A DNA stretch of 54,608 bases, taken from positions 1 through 54,608 of the forward strand of contig NZ_JAUYUD010000118.1 in assembly GCF_030692605.1 (NCBI RefSeq), read 5' to 3'. This DNA comes from Lutibacter sp. GTDB taxonomy: Bacteria; Bacteroidota; Bacteroidia; Flavobacteriales; Flavobacteriaceae. The notes under the pieces were generated by a model, which was given only the letters and a program-made list of their open reading frames with translations, was not told the origin of the DNA and did no database searches. Every line of letters begins with the position of its first letter. Position 1 is the first letter of the stretch. A program made the position numbers and the translations under genes. This document shows, piece after piece, positions 26,688 through 36,608 of the stretch.

Positions 26688-27593
26688 ATGACTGAAAATT
26701 TAGATTCCCTTAAAATAAATTTTAATAGCGAAGGTTTATGGGTTTTAAATATTACTCTTGCAATTATCATGTTTGGCGTTGCATTAGGGATTACCCTAGA
26801 TGATTTTAAACGATTGATTAAAAACCCTAAAATTTTAATTACTGGAATTATATCTCAGTTCATACTTTTACCATTATTAACATTTTTTTTTATAAAAATT
26901 GTTAACCCAATGCCCAGTATTGCATTGGGATTAATGATGGTTGCAGCTTGCCCTGGTGGAAATATTTCAAATTTTTTATCACAACTTGCCAAAGGAAATG
27001 CGGCTTTGTCTGTTAGTTTAACAGCTTTTTCAACGCTCATATGTTTAGTAATGACCCCTTTTAACCTTCATTTTTGGGGGAATTTATATGCTCCAACAGC
27101 GCAAATTTTGCAAACTATTGAATTGAATCCATGGGAATTGGTTAAATTAGTGATGCTAATTTTAGGTGTTCCGATGATTTTAGGAATGTTATTTCGAAGT
27201 AAGAATCCATTGTATGCTCAAAAATTAGCAAAAATACTTAAACCTATTTCTTTGATTATTTTCATAACTTTTATAATTATTGCTTTTTCGGACAATTTTG
27301 ATATTTTTATAAATTACATCCACTACGTATTTTTATTTGTTATTGCTCATAATATACTTGCTATTGCATTAGGCTTTTATTTTGCGAAACTGATGAAATT
27401 ATCCTATCAAAATCAAAAAACATTGGCTATTGAAACCGGAATTCAAAATTCTGGTTTAGGGTTATTGCTCATTTTTAGTTTTTTTGATGGGTTAGGCGGT
27501 ATGGCATTATTAGTAGCATTTTGGGCAATTTGGGATATAATTTCAGGATTACTTATCGCAGGTTATTGGTCTAGAGAGAAAATTAACGACTGA
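26688..27593 (+). CDS. bile acid:sodium symporter family protein
   Basis: A 301-residue inner-membrane protein with nine or ten hydrophobic helices. Family features are the N-terminal FGVALGITLDDFKRL, the crossover motif VAACPGGNISNFLSQLAKGNAALS, and the second discontinuous helix with ETGIQNSGLGLLLI. Members of the BASS family move organic anions such as pantoate or pyruvate together with sodium; the substrate here is not known. The gene sits between DUF4159 (8 bases upstream) and the acyltransferase (3 bases downstream). Confidence 0.9.
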   Translation: MTENLDSLKINFNSEGLWVLNITLAIIMFGVALGITLDDFKRLIKNPKILITGIISQFILLPLLTFFFIKIVNPMPSIALGLMMVAACPGGNISNFLSQLAKGNAALSVSLTAFSTLICLVMTPFNLHFWGNLYAPTAQILQTIELNPWELVKLVMLILGVPMILGMLFRSKNPLYAQKLAKILKPISLIIFITFIIIAFSDNFDIFINYIHYVFLFVIAHNILAIALGFYFAKLMKLSYQNQKTLAIETGIQNSGLGLLLIFSFFDGLGGMALLVAFWAIWDIISGLLIAGYWSREKIND

Positions 27594-27596
27594 TTT

Positions 27597-28649
27597 ATGA
27601 ATAATAAACTTTATATTTTATTTCGGTTTTATATTAAAATTGTACTTTTTTTCTTTCATAAAAAAATTATTGTTTTCGGTACCCAAAATATTCCAGATAA
27701 AGGTCCTGTTTTATTTATTGCAAATCATCAAAATGCATTGATTGACGCCCTTTTGATTCCTACAACAATTTCGTGTGAAATTTATTTTTTATCAAGAGCC
27801 AGTGCCTTTAGAAATAAATGGGTGAGTGCATTCTTGAAAAGTTTAAACATGATTCCTGTTTTTAGATTAAGAGATGGAATTAAAACTATAAAGAATAATG
27901 TTGAGGTTTTTGAAAAATGCGTTGAACTATTAAAAGAAGGAAAAGGGATTGAAATATTTGCTGAAGGAGAACATCATTTAACACGTAAAATTATTCCCCT
28001 TAAAAAAGGTTTTGCACGAATTGTTTTGGCAACCTTACAAAAATACCCCGACTTAAAAATTCAGATTGTTCCAATTGGGCTAAATTTTGATTCTCATTTA
28101 AATTTTCCAAGTAGTGTTTCTGTAATTTACGGAAAACCTATTTTAGCAAATGAGTTTATAGATTATTTAAACCCCGACATTCGATTTTTAGCACTTACTA
28201 ATAAAGTAAAAAATGAGCTAAAAAAATTGACACTTCATATTGAAAATAAAAAAAAATATGACGAAATTATCGCACAATTAATGCAGCAAAATATCGATTT
28301 TTTAAATCCCGAAGAAGCCAATAAAATGGTTATTAATTTACCTGACAAATCCATTTTAATTACTAAAAAAAATATTGAAATAAATTGGTGGTTTCCTTTC
28401 CATTTAATTGCTAAATTAAATAGTATTTTTCCTTTACTAATTTGGTGGTATATTAAACCTAAAATAAAAGAAATTATATTTATAAGTACGTTTAGATTTG
28501 CGTTAATAGCAACTGCTTTTCCTATATTTTATTTGATTCAAACAGCCTTTGTTTATGCTTTTTTTAATTTGAAAATTGCTATTATATATTTATTAATAAC
28601 AATTCTATTAGGAATAATTTCAACCAAAACAATGAAGGTTACTTTATAA
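27597..28649 (+). CDS. PlsC-type lysophospholipid acyltransferase
   Basis: A 350-residue acyltransferase. The catalytic motif appears as NHQNALID (NHxxxxD form) near residues 43-50, the acceptor-site motif as IFAEGEHH near 120, and PLKKGFARI follows. Two or three membrane helices close the C-terminus (about 285-345), so it is anchored in the inner membrane. It should acylate lysophosphatidic acid or another lysolipid in membrane lipid synthesis; the longer C-terminus makes it different from the short PlsC of many bacteria. Its 3' end overlaps the convergent GH3 gene by 11 bases. Confidence 0.88.
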   Translation: MNNKLYILFRFYIKIVLFFFHKKIIVFGTQNIPDKGPVLFIANHQNALIDALLIPTTISCEIYFLSRASAFRNKWVSAFLKSLNMIPVFRLRDGIKTIKNNVEVFEKCVELLKEGKGIEIFAEGEHHLTRKIIPLKKGFARIVLATLQKYPDLKIQIVPIGLNFDSHLNFPSSVSVIYGKPILANEFIDYLNPDIRFLALTNKVKNELKKLTLHIENKKKYDEIIAQLMQQNIDFLNPEEANKMVINLPDKSILITKKNIEINWWFPFHLIAKLNSIFPLLIWWYIKPKIKEIIFISTFRFALIATAFPIFYLIQTAFVYAFFNLKIAIIYLLITILLGIISTKTMKVTL

Positions 28650-31557
28650 TTGCATCTTGAATATATTGTTGAATTTGCGTTCTAACATTTAGAGTAACCA
28701 ACGTAGTATTATCCATTGTTGGGTAAACTCTATTTGATAAAAACACATAAACTATTTCACTTTCTGGATCTGCCCAAGTATAAGTTCCTGTAAATCCACT
28801 ATGCCCAAAACTTGCATCTGAAACACAACCACAAGTAGCTTTAATAGTTGGGTCGAGTTGAGGCTTATCAAATCCAACTCCCCTCCTTACACCTTCTTCA
28901 GCATAATATCGTTGATTAAATTTGTCTAAAGTTTCAGGTTTTAAAAACCTATGACCACCATAATATCCTTTTTGTAAATACATTTGCATTATTTTGGCAA
29001 CATCATTTGCATTTCCAAATAATCCGGCGTGTCCACCAATGCCGTTTAACATAGCAGCTCCCATATCATGGACATATCCCTGCAACGTTTGATACCTAAA
29101 ATAGGTGTCTTTTTCAGAAGGAATAATTTGAGATTTAGCTATTTTTATTAAAGGATTGTATGTTAAATTTGAAGCTCCCAATTCTTTATAAAAATGTTCT
29201 TGAGTTAACTCATCCAAATCTTTATTATAGTAATTTTCTAAATAATTTTTGAATAAGTAAAATGCTAAATCACTGTATTTGTATCCTTTTTCTTCACGTT
29301 GTGGCTCCTCCTTTATCTTTTTATAAATTACATTTTCATAACTTGTTTTTAAAAATAAACTATCCGCAACCTTTAAACTAAACCTTTTTGAAAATGTTTT
29401 TTCATAAAATTCATCAGATGGCATTTTAGAAATACTATCTAATGTCCCTTTGTAAAACGGAATCCAAGCCTGTAATTTTCCATTATGTGACAATACCTCT
29501 TTAACAGTTAAATCTTTCTTATTAGACCTTTTTAAAAAGGGTAATAAACTCTCTAATTTATTATCTAATTCTATTTTTCCATCTTCTTCCAGCTCCATCA
29601 AAAGTGGCAATGTTGCCAATACTTTTGTGAGCGAAGCCAAATCGTACACATGATTATTTTCTACTTTCACAGAATCTTCTGTGGTATGATTTCCAAAACT
29701 TTTGTTATAAATAACTTTTCCTTTTCTAGCCACTAATACCTGCAACCCAGGAGCCATTTTATTAGCTATTATAACGGTTGCCATAGAATCAATTTTTTGC
29801 AATTTATTCGAATCCATCCAAACTTCTTCAGGCAAACCATAACTCAATCTTTTTAAACCAGATAACATAATTCCTGAACCTTCTGCAAATTCATTTCTAA
29901 TTGATACTGGCAATTTACCGTTAATATCTATAGCTCCAAAAATCATTTGAGCGGTAATTTCTTGGGCAATTTCACTATTTTGATAAGCCACTACCACTCC
30001 TTCAATATTTTCAAAAGACTTTATTTGAAGTAAACTATATGGACTCGCAAATACGTTTAAAATAACCTGTTTTTTTCTAGCAATTTCTTGAAGCAAAACC
30101 AATTCATTATTCAAAAATTTATAATCTTTCCAAGGCGTAGCATTTGATTTATGATAGCCAATAATAATCAAATTATATGGTTCCAATTCATTTTTAAGTT
30201 GATCCAAATTTTCATTTGAAATCTCATCAACTTCAGTGTAATTTTTAAGCATTTTTAAGAATCCACTATGATCATCATCACCCAATTTTACAAAAGCAAT
30301 TTTCTTTTTTTCTAAATACTGAATAGGAAAAATATTTAATTTATTTTTCAGCAACGTGATAGAATTTTCTACTAACTCTCTGTGAAGAAGTCTATTATGA
30401 ATTGTATTTAAATCATTCTCTAAATTCAATTTATCTATTGGTTTAAAATTATTTAAGCCAGCCCAGTATTTTGCATTCAATATTTTTCGAACAGAATAAT
30501 CTAACCTTTCAATACTAATTGAATTATTATTTATTGCATTTTTAATTTTAGAAATAGCGGCAGGAACATCTTCTGGTATTAACAACATATCATTTCCTGC
30601 CATAAATGCGGCAAGATCAACTTCACCAGGTTTTGCAAAATTTGAAGCTCCCTTCATATTAAGAGCGTCGGTTAATATTAAACCGTTAAACTGAAGCTTT
30701 TCTTTCAATAATGAAGTTACAACGTTATAAGATAGTGAGGTTGGCAAATCTGTTTTTGGTTCTAACGCTTTTACATTTAAATGTGCCACCATTACACTTG
30801 CCAATTTATTTTTTATCAGGTGTTTATAAGGATAAATTTCAATTGAATCTAAGCGTTCCATATCAAAATCTAGAATTGGTAAAGTTTTATGTGAGTCTGA
30901 GGCTGTGTCACCATGACCTGGAAAATGTTTGGCATTGGCGAGCACATTTTCACTTTGCATCCCATTTATAAATGCTAATGCTTTTTGAGTAACATTTTCT
31001 CTATTTTCACCAAAAGATCTATTCCCGATAATTGGATTTTCAGGATTTATATTCACATCCACAACTGGTGCAAAATTTATATGAATCCCAACTCTTTTAC
31101 AATGCGCGCCAATTTGGGCACCCATTTTTTCAATTAATTGTTCATCTCTAATAGCACCAAGTGTCATATTCCAAGGAAAACGATAGGTGTTTTTTAAACG
31201 CATATCTAACCCCCATTCACCATCAAAACCAATTAACATTGGAATTTTAGATTTAGACTGATAATTATTAGTTAAACTTACCTGACTTTCAGGGGTTCCC
31301 TGCATAAAAATTAAACCCCCAATATGATTTTTAATAATTAGCTCTTCAATGCCTTTTTGATGTTTCTCATCTTTATTCGAATAAGCTTGAACCATAAATA
31401 ATTGACCAATTTTTTCATCTATTGTCATTTTTTTTAGATGTGATTCAACCCATGTTTTCTGAGCCTCGGCATCAACAGTTTCAAGCGGATTGGTTTGTTG
31501 AGCTTGTACAAAACTACCAATTAACAGTAAAATAGGAATTATATATTTTTTAATCAT
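28639..31557 (-). CDS. GH3 beta-N-acetylglucosaminidase fused to a beta-lactamase-type serine hydrolase
   Basis: The 972-residue exported protein starts with a signal peptide (KKYIIPILLLIGSFVQAQ). Residues 35-370 are a glycoside hydrolase family 3 domain with the NagZ motif KHFPGHGDT...DSH near 209-222 and the nucleophile region LILTDALNMKGAS. Residues 390-570 resemble the GH3 C-terminal domain. Residues 575-970 are a class C beta-lactamase-like domain with the SxxK motif SLTK near 640, YSDLAFYLF as the tyrosine motif and GHSGFTGT near the end. The fusion places sugar cleavage and peptide or ester hydrolysis in one periplasmic chain; peptidoglycan fragments are a reasonable substrate. MurQ at 7314 would act later in the same route. 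The activity of the second domain is unknown. Confidence 0.92.
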   Translation of the reverse strand: MIKKYIIPILLLIGSFVQAQQTNPLETVDAEAQKTWVESHLKKMTIDEKIGQLFMVQAYSNKDEKHQKGIEELIIKNHIGGLIFMQGTPESQVSLTNNYQSKSKIPMLIGFDGEWGLDMRLKNTYRFPWNMTLGAIRDEQLIEKMGAQIGAHCKRVGIHINFAPVVDVNINPENPIIGNRSFGENRENVTQKALAFINGMQSENVLANAKHFPGHGDTASDSHKTLPILDFDMERLDSIEIYPYKHLIKNKLASVMVAHLNVKALEPKTDLPTSLSYNVVTSLLKEKLQFNGLILTDALNMKGASNFAKPGEVDLAAFMAGNDMLLIPEDVPAAISKIKNAINNNSISIERLDYSVRKILNAKYWAGLNNFKPIDKLNLENDLNTIHNRLLHRELVENSITLLKNKLNIFPIQYLEKKKIAFVKLGDDDHSGFLKMLKNYTEVDEISNENLDQLKNELEPYNLIIIGYHKSNATPWKDYKFLNNELVLLQEIARKKQVILNVFASPYSLLQIKSFENIEGVVVAYQNSEIAQEITAQMIFGAIDINGKLPVSIRNEFAEGSGIMLSGLKRLSYGLPEEVWMDSNKLQKIDSMATVIIANKMAPGLQVLVARKGKVIYNKSFGNHTTEDSVKVENNHVYDLASLTKVLATLPLLMELEEDGKIELDNKLESLLPFLKRSNKKDLTVKEVLSHNGKLQAWIPFYKGTLDSISKMPSDEFYEKTFSKRFSLKVADSLFLKTSYENVIYKKIKEEPQREEKGYKYSDLAFYLFKNYLENYYNKDLDELTQEHFYKELGASNLTYNPLIKIAKSQIIPSEKDTYFRYQTLQGYVHDMGAAMLNGIGGHAGLFGNANDVAKIMQMYLQKGYYGGHRFLKPETLDKFNQRYYAEEGVRRGVGFDKPQLDPTIKATCGCVSDASFGHSGFTGTYTWADPESEIVYVFLSNRVYPTMDNTTLVTLNVRTQIQQYIQDAIIK

Positions 31558-31621
31558 TTATTACAAAAGTTGATTCTTAAAATAGGTTAGATTTTTATTA
31601 AAAAAAAATCGGTTAAAATTA

Positions 31622-32116
31622 TTAATTTTTCGAAACTAAAAAGCGTTTATGCCAACTATTTGCAACTATAACTTCCCAATTTTGTTCAAATTCCTGTTTT
31701 GTAGCTACCATATTATTGAAAACAATAGTGTTGGAATTTATTTTTCCTTGTTTTACAAAATCTTGAAACGTTGCCATTGAAACAACATTAATATTTTCAG
31801 CATTCTTAAAGGATATGTTTAATTTATTGGTGAAATCAACTGTATATTTTTTTTCAAATTCTTTAAATAAATTAACTGAAGAGTCTATGGAACAACCTGA
31901 TACTTCATTCATATTTTCATCTACTGCAAGAATTACAAATTGATTGTATTTAATTGCAAATGATGCTTTTAAATCATCTCCATGTCGTTTCCAATTATTT
32001 AAAAAAACTATTAATTTTTCACTAATTTCATTTATTTCAGTATCAGCAAGCTCTTTATTAGCTTGGTAAATCCAAACCCTTGAAGTAGCTGGCATTTCAT
32101 AAAAACTAACGTACAT
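31622..32116 (-). CDS. conserved flavobacterial protein of unknown function
   Basis: A 164-residue soluble protein starting YVSFYEMPATSRVWIYQANKE. Similar proteins in flavobacteria carry the misleading name ABC transporter ATPase, but no Walker A, signature or Walker B motif is present. SGCSIDSSVNLFKEFEKKY near residue 78 is the most distinctive segment, with one cysteine. It starts one base after the exonuclease gene stop and is thus co-transcribed with it. I cannot assign a function. Confidence 0.75.
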   Translation of the reverse strand: MYVSFYEMPATSRVWIYQANKELADTEINEISEKLIVFLNNWKRHGDDLKASFAIKYNQFVILAVDENMNEVSGCSIDSSVNLFKEFEKKYTVDFTNKLNISFKNAENINVVSMATFQDFVKQGKINSNTIVFNNMVATKQEFEQNWEVIVANSWHKRFLVSKN

Positions 32117-32117
32117 A

Positions 32118-32936
32118 TTATAATTTTTGGTTGAACTTATTTTTTAAATCGTCTAAGGTACTTTCTTTATAATCTTTATTTTCTCTATCTCTAATTTCTC
32201 CCAGCACCTTTTTAGTATATAATGGAAAATCTGCATTCTGAATCCATGAAAAGTAACCTTTATCATCATTTAAGACTTCAACAACTTTTTTACCTTTATG
32301 TTTTCCGAAAGAAAATATTTCATCTCCTTCATCATCAAACAGAATAAATCCAGCAAAATCTGCTCTTTTAGAATGAGTAGAATACTCGTTTAAAAACGAC
32401 ACATTATTTTCTAACTCTGGATATTTATCTAGTTGTGCTAGCAAAATTTCGTAGGTTGCATTAGTATCTGCTTCAGCAGAATGTGCATTTTCCAAAATTT
32501 TACCACAATAAAATTGATAACCCGCACTTAAGGTTCGTTCTTCTTTTTTATGAAAAATTACCTGAACATCTATGGATTCTCTGTCTTTCATATCAAAATT
32601 AATATCACATCGAAGCATTTCTTCAGCCAACAATGGAATATCAAAACGGTTCGAATTAAAACCCGCCAAATCACAACCATCAATTAACTTGTTTATTTGA
32701 GGAGCTAATTCTTTAAAAGTTGGTTCATTTAACACCTTTTCATTGGTAATTCCGTGAATAGCAGACGCTTCTTTAGATATTTCAATAATAGGATTTACCA
32801 ACCATGTTTTACTTTCTTTAGTGCCATTAGGAAATACTTTCAAAATAGAAATTTCAACAATTCTATCATTTGCAATGTTAATTCCTGTAGTTTCTAAATC
32901 AAAAAAAACAATAGGTTTATTTAATTTTAATTCCAT
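32118..32936 (-). CDS. DEDD-type 3'-5' exonuclease (DnaQ-like)
   Basis: A 272-residue nuclease. The first acidic motif is IVFFDLETTGIN with the DxE pair at residues 13-15, the second GFNSNRFDIPLL near 94, and the third HSAEADTNATYEIL near 153 with the His-Asp pair. The C-terminal part, FSFGKHKGKKVVEVLNDDKGYFSWI (residues about 210-235), is the small ExoX-like domain that accompanies exonucleases in this phylum. It may act in proofreading or repair. A weak promoter-like box (TATCTTTA on the minus strand) lies at 32961-32968. Bases 32937-33103 hold no gene. Confidence 0.88.
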   Translation of the reverse strand: MELKLNKPIVFFDLETTGINIANDRIVEISILKVFPNGTKESKTWLVNPIIEISKEASAIHGITNEKVLNEPTFKELAPQINKLIDGCDLAGFNSNRFDIPLLAEEMLRCDINFDMKDRESIDVQVIFHKKEERTLSAGYQFYCGKILENAHSAEADTNATYEILLAQLDKYPELENNVSFLNEYSTHSKRADFAGFILFDDEGDEIFSFGKHKGKKVVEVLNDDKGYFSWIQNADFPLYTKKVLGEIRDRENKDYKESTLDDLKNKFNQKL

Positions 32937-33103
32937 AATATATGTGCTTTTTCAGTTGGTAAAGATACAATTTGAAAGTTAGGATTTATTTAAGGAAATT
33001 AGTGTTTTCCTAAAGTTTTTAACAATTATTAGTTTTTAGAATAGTAGGAATATTTTAAATTGCTACTTCACAATAATGAATTTAACAACTAATTTTAGTT
33101 AAC

Positions 33104-33952
33104 TTATTCACTTTCTAATTGTTTTTTATAATTCCCAATTTCGACTTTGTACTTTTCAGGTAGTTCTGGTTCTTTAAAATTATATTTTTTTAACGTGTCA
33201 ACAATAGTTTGAGCCACCATAACACGTGAAGACAGTTTATCATCTGAAGGAATAATATACCACGGAGCATAGCTGGTTGAGGTTTTGTTCAGTAATTCTT
33301 GATAACACCACTGATATTCATCCCAAAGCTTTCTTTCTTTTAAATCGCCAGGAGAAAATTTCCAATTTTTCTCTTTTAAACGTAGTCGTCTTAACAATCT
33401 ATTTTTTTGCTCATCTTTAGATAAGTGTAAAAATAATTTTATAATAATGGTTCCATTATTTACAATATGCTTTTCAAAATTATTAATTTCCTCCATTCTA
33501 TTATCAAAGAAGGCATCATCTAAAACATCTACACTTGTTGCAACAGGTATATTTTCACTAACAATATATTCAGGATGAACCCGTGTAACTAACACATTTT
33601 CATAATGAGTTCTGTTAAATATTCCAATTTTACCACGCTCTGGCAATGCAATATAATGACGCCATAAATAATCATGTTTTTTTTCTAATTCAGAAGGAAC
33701 TTTAAAACTATGTACCTCAACACCTTGCGCATTAACTTCTTTAAATACTTCTCTAATTAAACTATCCTTTCCTGAAGTATCCATTCCTTGCAAACAAACC
33801 AATACAGCGTATTTTCCCTCGGCATACATGGCATCTTGCAATTTACTTAATTGCCTATTTAGTTTTTTTAACTTCTTAGATCCTTTTTCAATAATTTCTG
33901 AAGTAGAAAAATCACCTAATTTAATTGAGTTGGATACTTGGTATGGGTTCAT
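33104..33952 (-). CDS. PPK2 family polyphosphate kinase
   Basis: A 282-residue cytoplasmic kinase that moves phosphate between polyphosphate and nucleotides. The Walker A motif is GMDTSGKDS at residues 56-64, followed by VHSFKVPSELEKKHDYLWR (the lid region) and the Walker B-type GIFNRTHYENVL. RRLRLKEKNWKFSPGDL is a basic lid segment. The length and motifs fit single-domain PPK2 enzymes. Which nucleotide is preferred cannot be read. It lies 53 bases after the NtrC-type regulator on the same strand. Confidence 0.92.
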   Translation of the reverse strand: MNPYQVSNSIKLGDFSTSEIIEKGSKKLKKLNRQLSKLQDAMYAEGKYAVLVCLQGMDTSGKDSLIREVFKEVNAQGVEVHSFKVPSELEKKHDYLWRHYIALPERGKIGIFNRTHYENVLVTRVHPEYIVSENIPVATSVDVLDDAFFDNRMEEINNFEKHIVNNGTIIIKLFLHLSKDEQKNRLLRRLRLKEKNWKFSPGDLKERKLWDEYQWCYQELLNKTSTSYAPWYIIPSDDKLSSRVMVAQTIVDTLKKYNFKEPELPEKYKVEIGNYKKQLESE

Positions 33953-34005
33953 CTAAAAATATGTTTAGCCTATAAATTTGAGAAAAATAGTTGAGAAATG
34001 TGAAA

Positions 34006-35169
34006 TTATTTACTTGCAAACAACTTAACATCGTTTTCTGAAACTTGTTTCTCCCCTAAAATAATCAAGCGTTCCACTACATTTCTAAGTTCACGTATGT
34101 TACCCGTCCAATTATAGTCTTGTAATAATTTTACTGCTTGAGGAGAAAAGATTTTTGTAATTGCTCCTTGTTCTTGAGCAATTTGTTCAGCAAAAAATTG
34201 AATTAAAATAGGTATATCATCTCTTCTATCATTTAAGGAAGGAACATCAATTATAATTACAGCCAATCTATGATATAAATCTTCTCTAAACTTTCCTTCA
34301 GAAATTTCCTTTTGCAAATCTTTATTAGTAGCGGCAATTACCCGCACATTTACCTTAATATCTTTATCACTACCTACCCTTGTAATTTTACTTTCTTGCA
34401 AAGCACGCAACACCTTGGCTTGTGCTGAAAGACTCATATCTCCAATCTCATCTAAAAAAATAGTACCACCATGTGCGGCTTCAAACTTACCTTCTCTATC
34501 TTTAACAGCACCTGTAAAAGAACCTTTTACATGTCCAAATAATTCACTTTCAATTAGTTCTGAAGGAATGGCAGCACAGTTTACTTCAATCATCGGAGCC
34601 TTTGTTCGTTCGCTTTTTTCGTGTAACCAGTGCGCAACTAACTCCTTTCCTGTTCCATTTTGACCAGTTATTAAAACTCTTGCGTCAGTAGGAGCTACTT
34701 TTTCTATCATAGATATAATATGAGTTATGGCTTCACTTTCGCCAATCATCTCATATTTTTTACTTACTTTTTTCTTTAAAAGTTTATTTTCTACAACTAG
34801 CTCTTTACGGTCTAGTGCATTTCTAACAGTATTTAATAATCTATTTAAATCAGGCGGTTTAGAAATGTAATCAAAAGCACCCAAACGCATCGTATTAACA
34901 GCAGTATCCAAATCACCGTGACCCGATATCATTACCATTGGAATTTCAGGTTTTAGCTTTTTAACTTTTTCTAAAACCTCAACACCATCCATTTTTGGCA
35001 TTTTTATATCACAAAGCACTAAATCATAGTCGGTTTTAGTGATCTTATCTATTCCAATAATACCATCTTCTGCTTCTTCAACAAAATAGGTATCATTTTC
35101 TTCAGAAATTATTTTTTTTAATACCCTGCGAATTGCAGCTTCGTCTTCAATTATTAATATTTTTGGCAT
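34006..35169 (-). CDS. NtrC-type response regulator without the C-terminal HTH domain
   Basis: A 387-residue protein. The receiver domain (1-120) has Glu9-Asp10, phospho-acceptor Asp54 in LVLCDIKMPKMDG and Lys in ISKPP. The sigma-54 AAA+ domain (about 140-375) has Walker A GQNGTGKE, the sigma-54 loop as GSFTGA (the classical form is GAFTGA), Walker B GGTIFLDEIGD and the sensor region NIRELRNVVERL. The chain ends about 20 residues after that point, where NtrC-type activators normally continue with a Fis-type helix-turn-helix of about 50 residues. Either it activates sigma-54 polymerase from solution, as reported for FlgR of Helicobacter, or it needs a partner. No histidine kinase gene is adjacent. 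Confidence 0.92.
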   Translation of the reverse strand: MPKILIIEDEAAIRRVLKKIISEENDTYFVEEAEDGIIGIDKITKTDYDLVLCDIKMPKMDGVEVLEKVKKLKPEIPMVMISGHGDLDTAVNTMRLGAFDYISKPPDLNRLLNTVRNALDRKELVVENKLLKKKVSKKYEMIGESEAITHIISMIEKVAPTDARVLITGQNGTGKELVAHWLHEKSERTKAPMIEVNCAAIPSELIESELFGHVKGSFTGAVKDREGKFEAAHGGTIFLDEIGDMSLSAQAKVLRALQESKITRVGSDKDIKVNVRVIAATNKDLQKEISEGKFREDLYHRLAVIIIDVPSLNDRRDDIPILIQFFAEQIAQEQGAITKIFSPQAVKLLQDYNWTGNIRELRNVVERLIILGEKQVSENDVKLFASK

Positions 35170-35247
35170 TTTTATATTTTTTTTGAGAAAAGAAAGAGGA
35201 AATAAATACCTCCATTTTTTATGTTCTCAGTTTATCTTTTAACCTTT

Positions 35248-35281
35248 AAATCGTAAATCAAAAATCGTATATCGTAAATCA
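35248..35281. repeat. short tandem low-complexity repeat
   Basis: Units of ATCGTAAATC and ATCGTATATC follow one another with AAAA spacers in the gap between the ABC permease and the NtrC-type regulator. The composition resembles the A-rich tandem strings at 2476 and 41778. Confidence 0.6.
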
Positions 35282-35285
35282 GAGC

Positions 35286-36599
35286 CTAATATTTCAACCA
35301 TTTATATAATTCTTTATACGTTGGTTTTTTACCATACATTAAAATACCAACTCTATAAATTTTAGCGGCAAACCAAACAATACCAATAAATGTTATAATT
35401 AACAAAAACATTGAAACTGCTATTTGCCACCATGGTACCCCAAATGGAATACGCATTAACATTACTATTGGCGAAGTTAAGGGAAATAATGAAAACCCTA
35501 AAGCAATAGGTCCATGCGGATTTTCAATAACCGAAAAACCAACATAAATAGCAATTATTAATGGCATTAAAACTGGCATCATAAATTGCTGAGTATCTGT
35601 TTCACTATCAACAGCTGCGCCTATTGCTGCATAAATAGAACTGTAAATTAAATAGCCTCCTAAAAAATAAATAATAAAAGAAAAAAACATAGTAAGAATT
35701 GGTAAATTCTTAATTTCTTGCAATGCTAATTGTATGTCACTCATGGCTGATTCTTGCACTTGTTGAACCACTCCATTTGTAATCTGAGTTGAGTTTGCTG
35801 CTACTTCAGTTGCATCTGGTCCTAAAATTAAAGTAATGGCAAACATTAAAAAGCCAGCCGAAATCATCCAAATAATAAATTGTAAAATTCCTGCTAATGC
35901 GTTTCCAATTATTTTTCCCATCATTAACTGAAAAGGTTTTACAGAAGATATAATTACTTCAATAATTCTACTTGTTTTTTCTTCAATAACACTTCTCATT
36001 ACCGAAGTGCCATAAATAATTATAAACATAAAAATTAAATATCCAAAACCTCCTCCAGTTGCCATTTTTAACATACTCCCCATTTTAGATGATTTTTCTC
36101 CCGAAAAATTTTCAGAATGAACCGTAACCACCGTTTCTGCTGCTTTTATTTTTTCAATGTCAAATTGCAGTTGCTCTATTTTTAAATCTCTTATTTTACG
36201 CTCTAAATTATGTTCAATATCGCCTACTAAACTTAAACTAGGGGATTCGTTTGAATAAAATAAAATACTACTTGCCAACTCATTTAAACTATCTTTTTTA
36301 GGAATATAAACGAGTCCGTAATAAAATTCATTGGTTTTTTCTTTTGCCAATGCTAAACCCAGTTCTGTTAAATTTATATATTTTGTAGATTCAGAATCAA
36401 TAAATACTGATTCCATTAAATTAGATTCATCTACAAATGCAACGGTTCTAATTTCCTCACTATTTTTTTGGTTTAGAAATACAATAAGTGCAAAAAGTCC
36501 AACCATTAAAAGCGGACTCAAAATAGTCATTACTATAAACGACTTATTTTTAACCTTTGCTAAAAATTCCCTTTTAACTATTAATTTTAATTTATTCAT
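35286..36599 (-). CDS. ABC-2 type exporter permease (NatB-like)
   Basis: A 437-residue inner-membrane subunit. One N-terminal helix (about residues 20-42) is followed by a large extracytoplasmic domain (to about 175) and five or six helices, the plan of NatB/ABC-2 permeases. LIVKREFLAKVKNKSFIVMTILSP is the typical start of this group, and VIEEKTSRIIEVIISSVKPFQLM the conserved cytoplasmic loop. It pairs with the ATPase ten bases upstream. NatAB exports sodium in Bacillus, but the substrate here is unknown. Confidence 0.9.
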   Translation of the reverse strand: MNKLKLIVKREFLAKVKNKSFIVMTILSPLLMVGLFALIVFLNQKNSEEIRTVAFVDESNLMESVFIDSESTKYINLTELGLALAKEKTNEFYYGLVYIPKKDSLNELASSILFYSNESPSLSLVGDIEHNLERKIRDLKIEQLQFDIEKIKAAETVVTVHSENFSGEKSSKMGSMLKMATGGGFGYLIFMFIIIYGTSVMRSVIEEKTSRIIEVIISSVKPFQLMMGKIIGNALAGILQFIIWMISAGFLMFAITLILGPDATEVAANSTQITNGVVQQVQESAMSDIQLALQEIKNLPILTMFFSFIIYFLGGYLIYSSIYAAIGAAVDSETDTQQFMMPVLMPLIIAIYVGFSVIENPHGPIALGFSLFPLTSPIVMLMRIPFGVPWWQIAVSMFLLIITFIGIVWFAAKIYRVGILMYGKKPTYKELYKWLKY

Positions 36600-36608
36600 G
36601 GTTAATTG

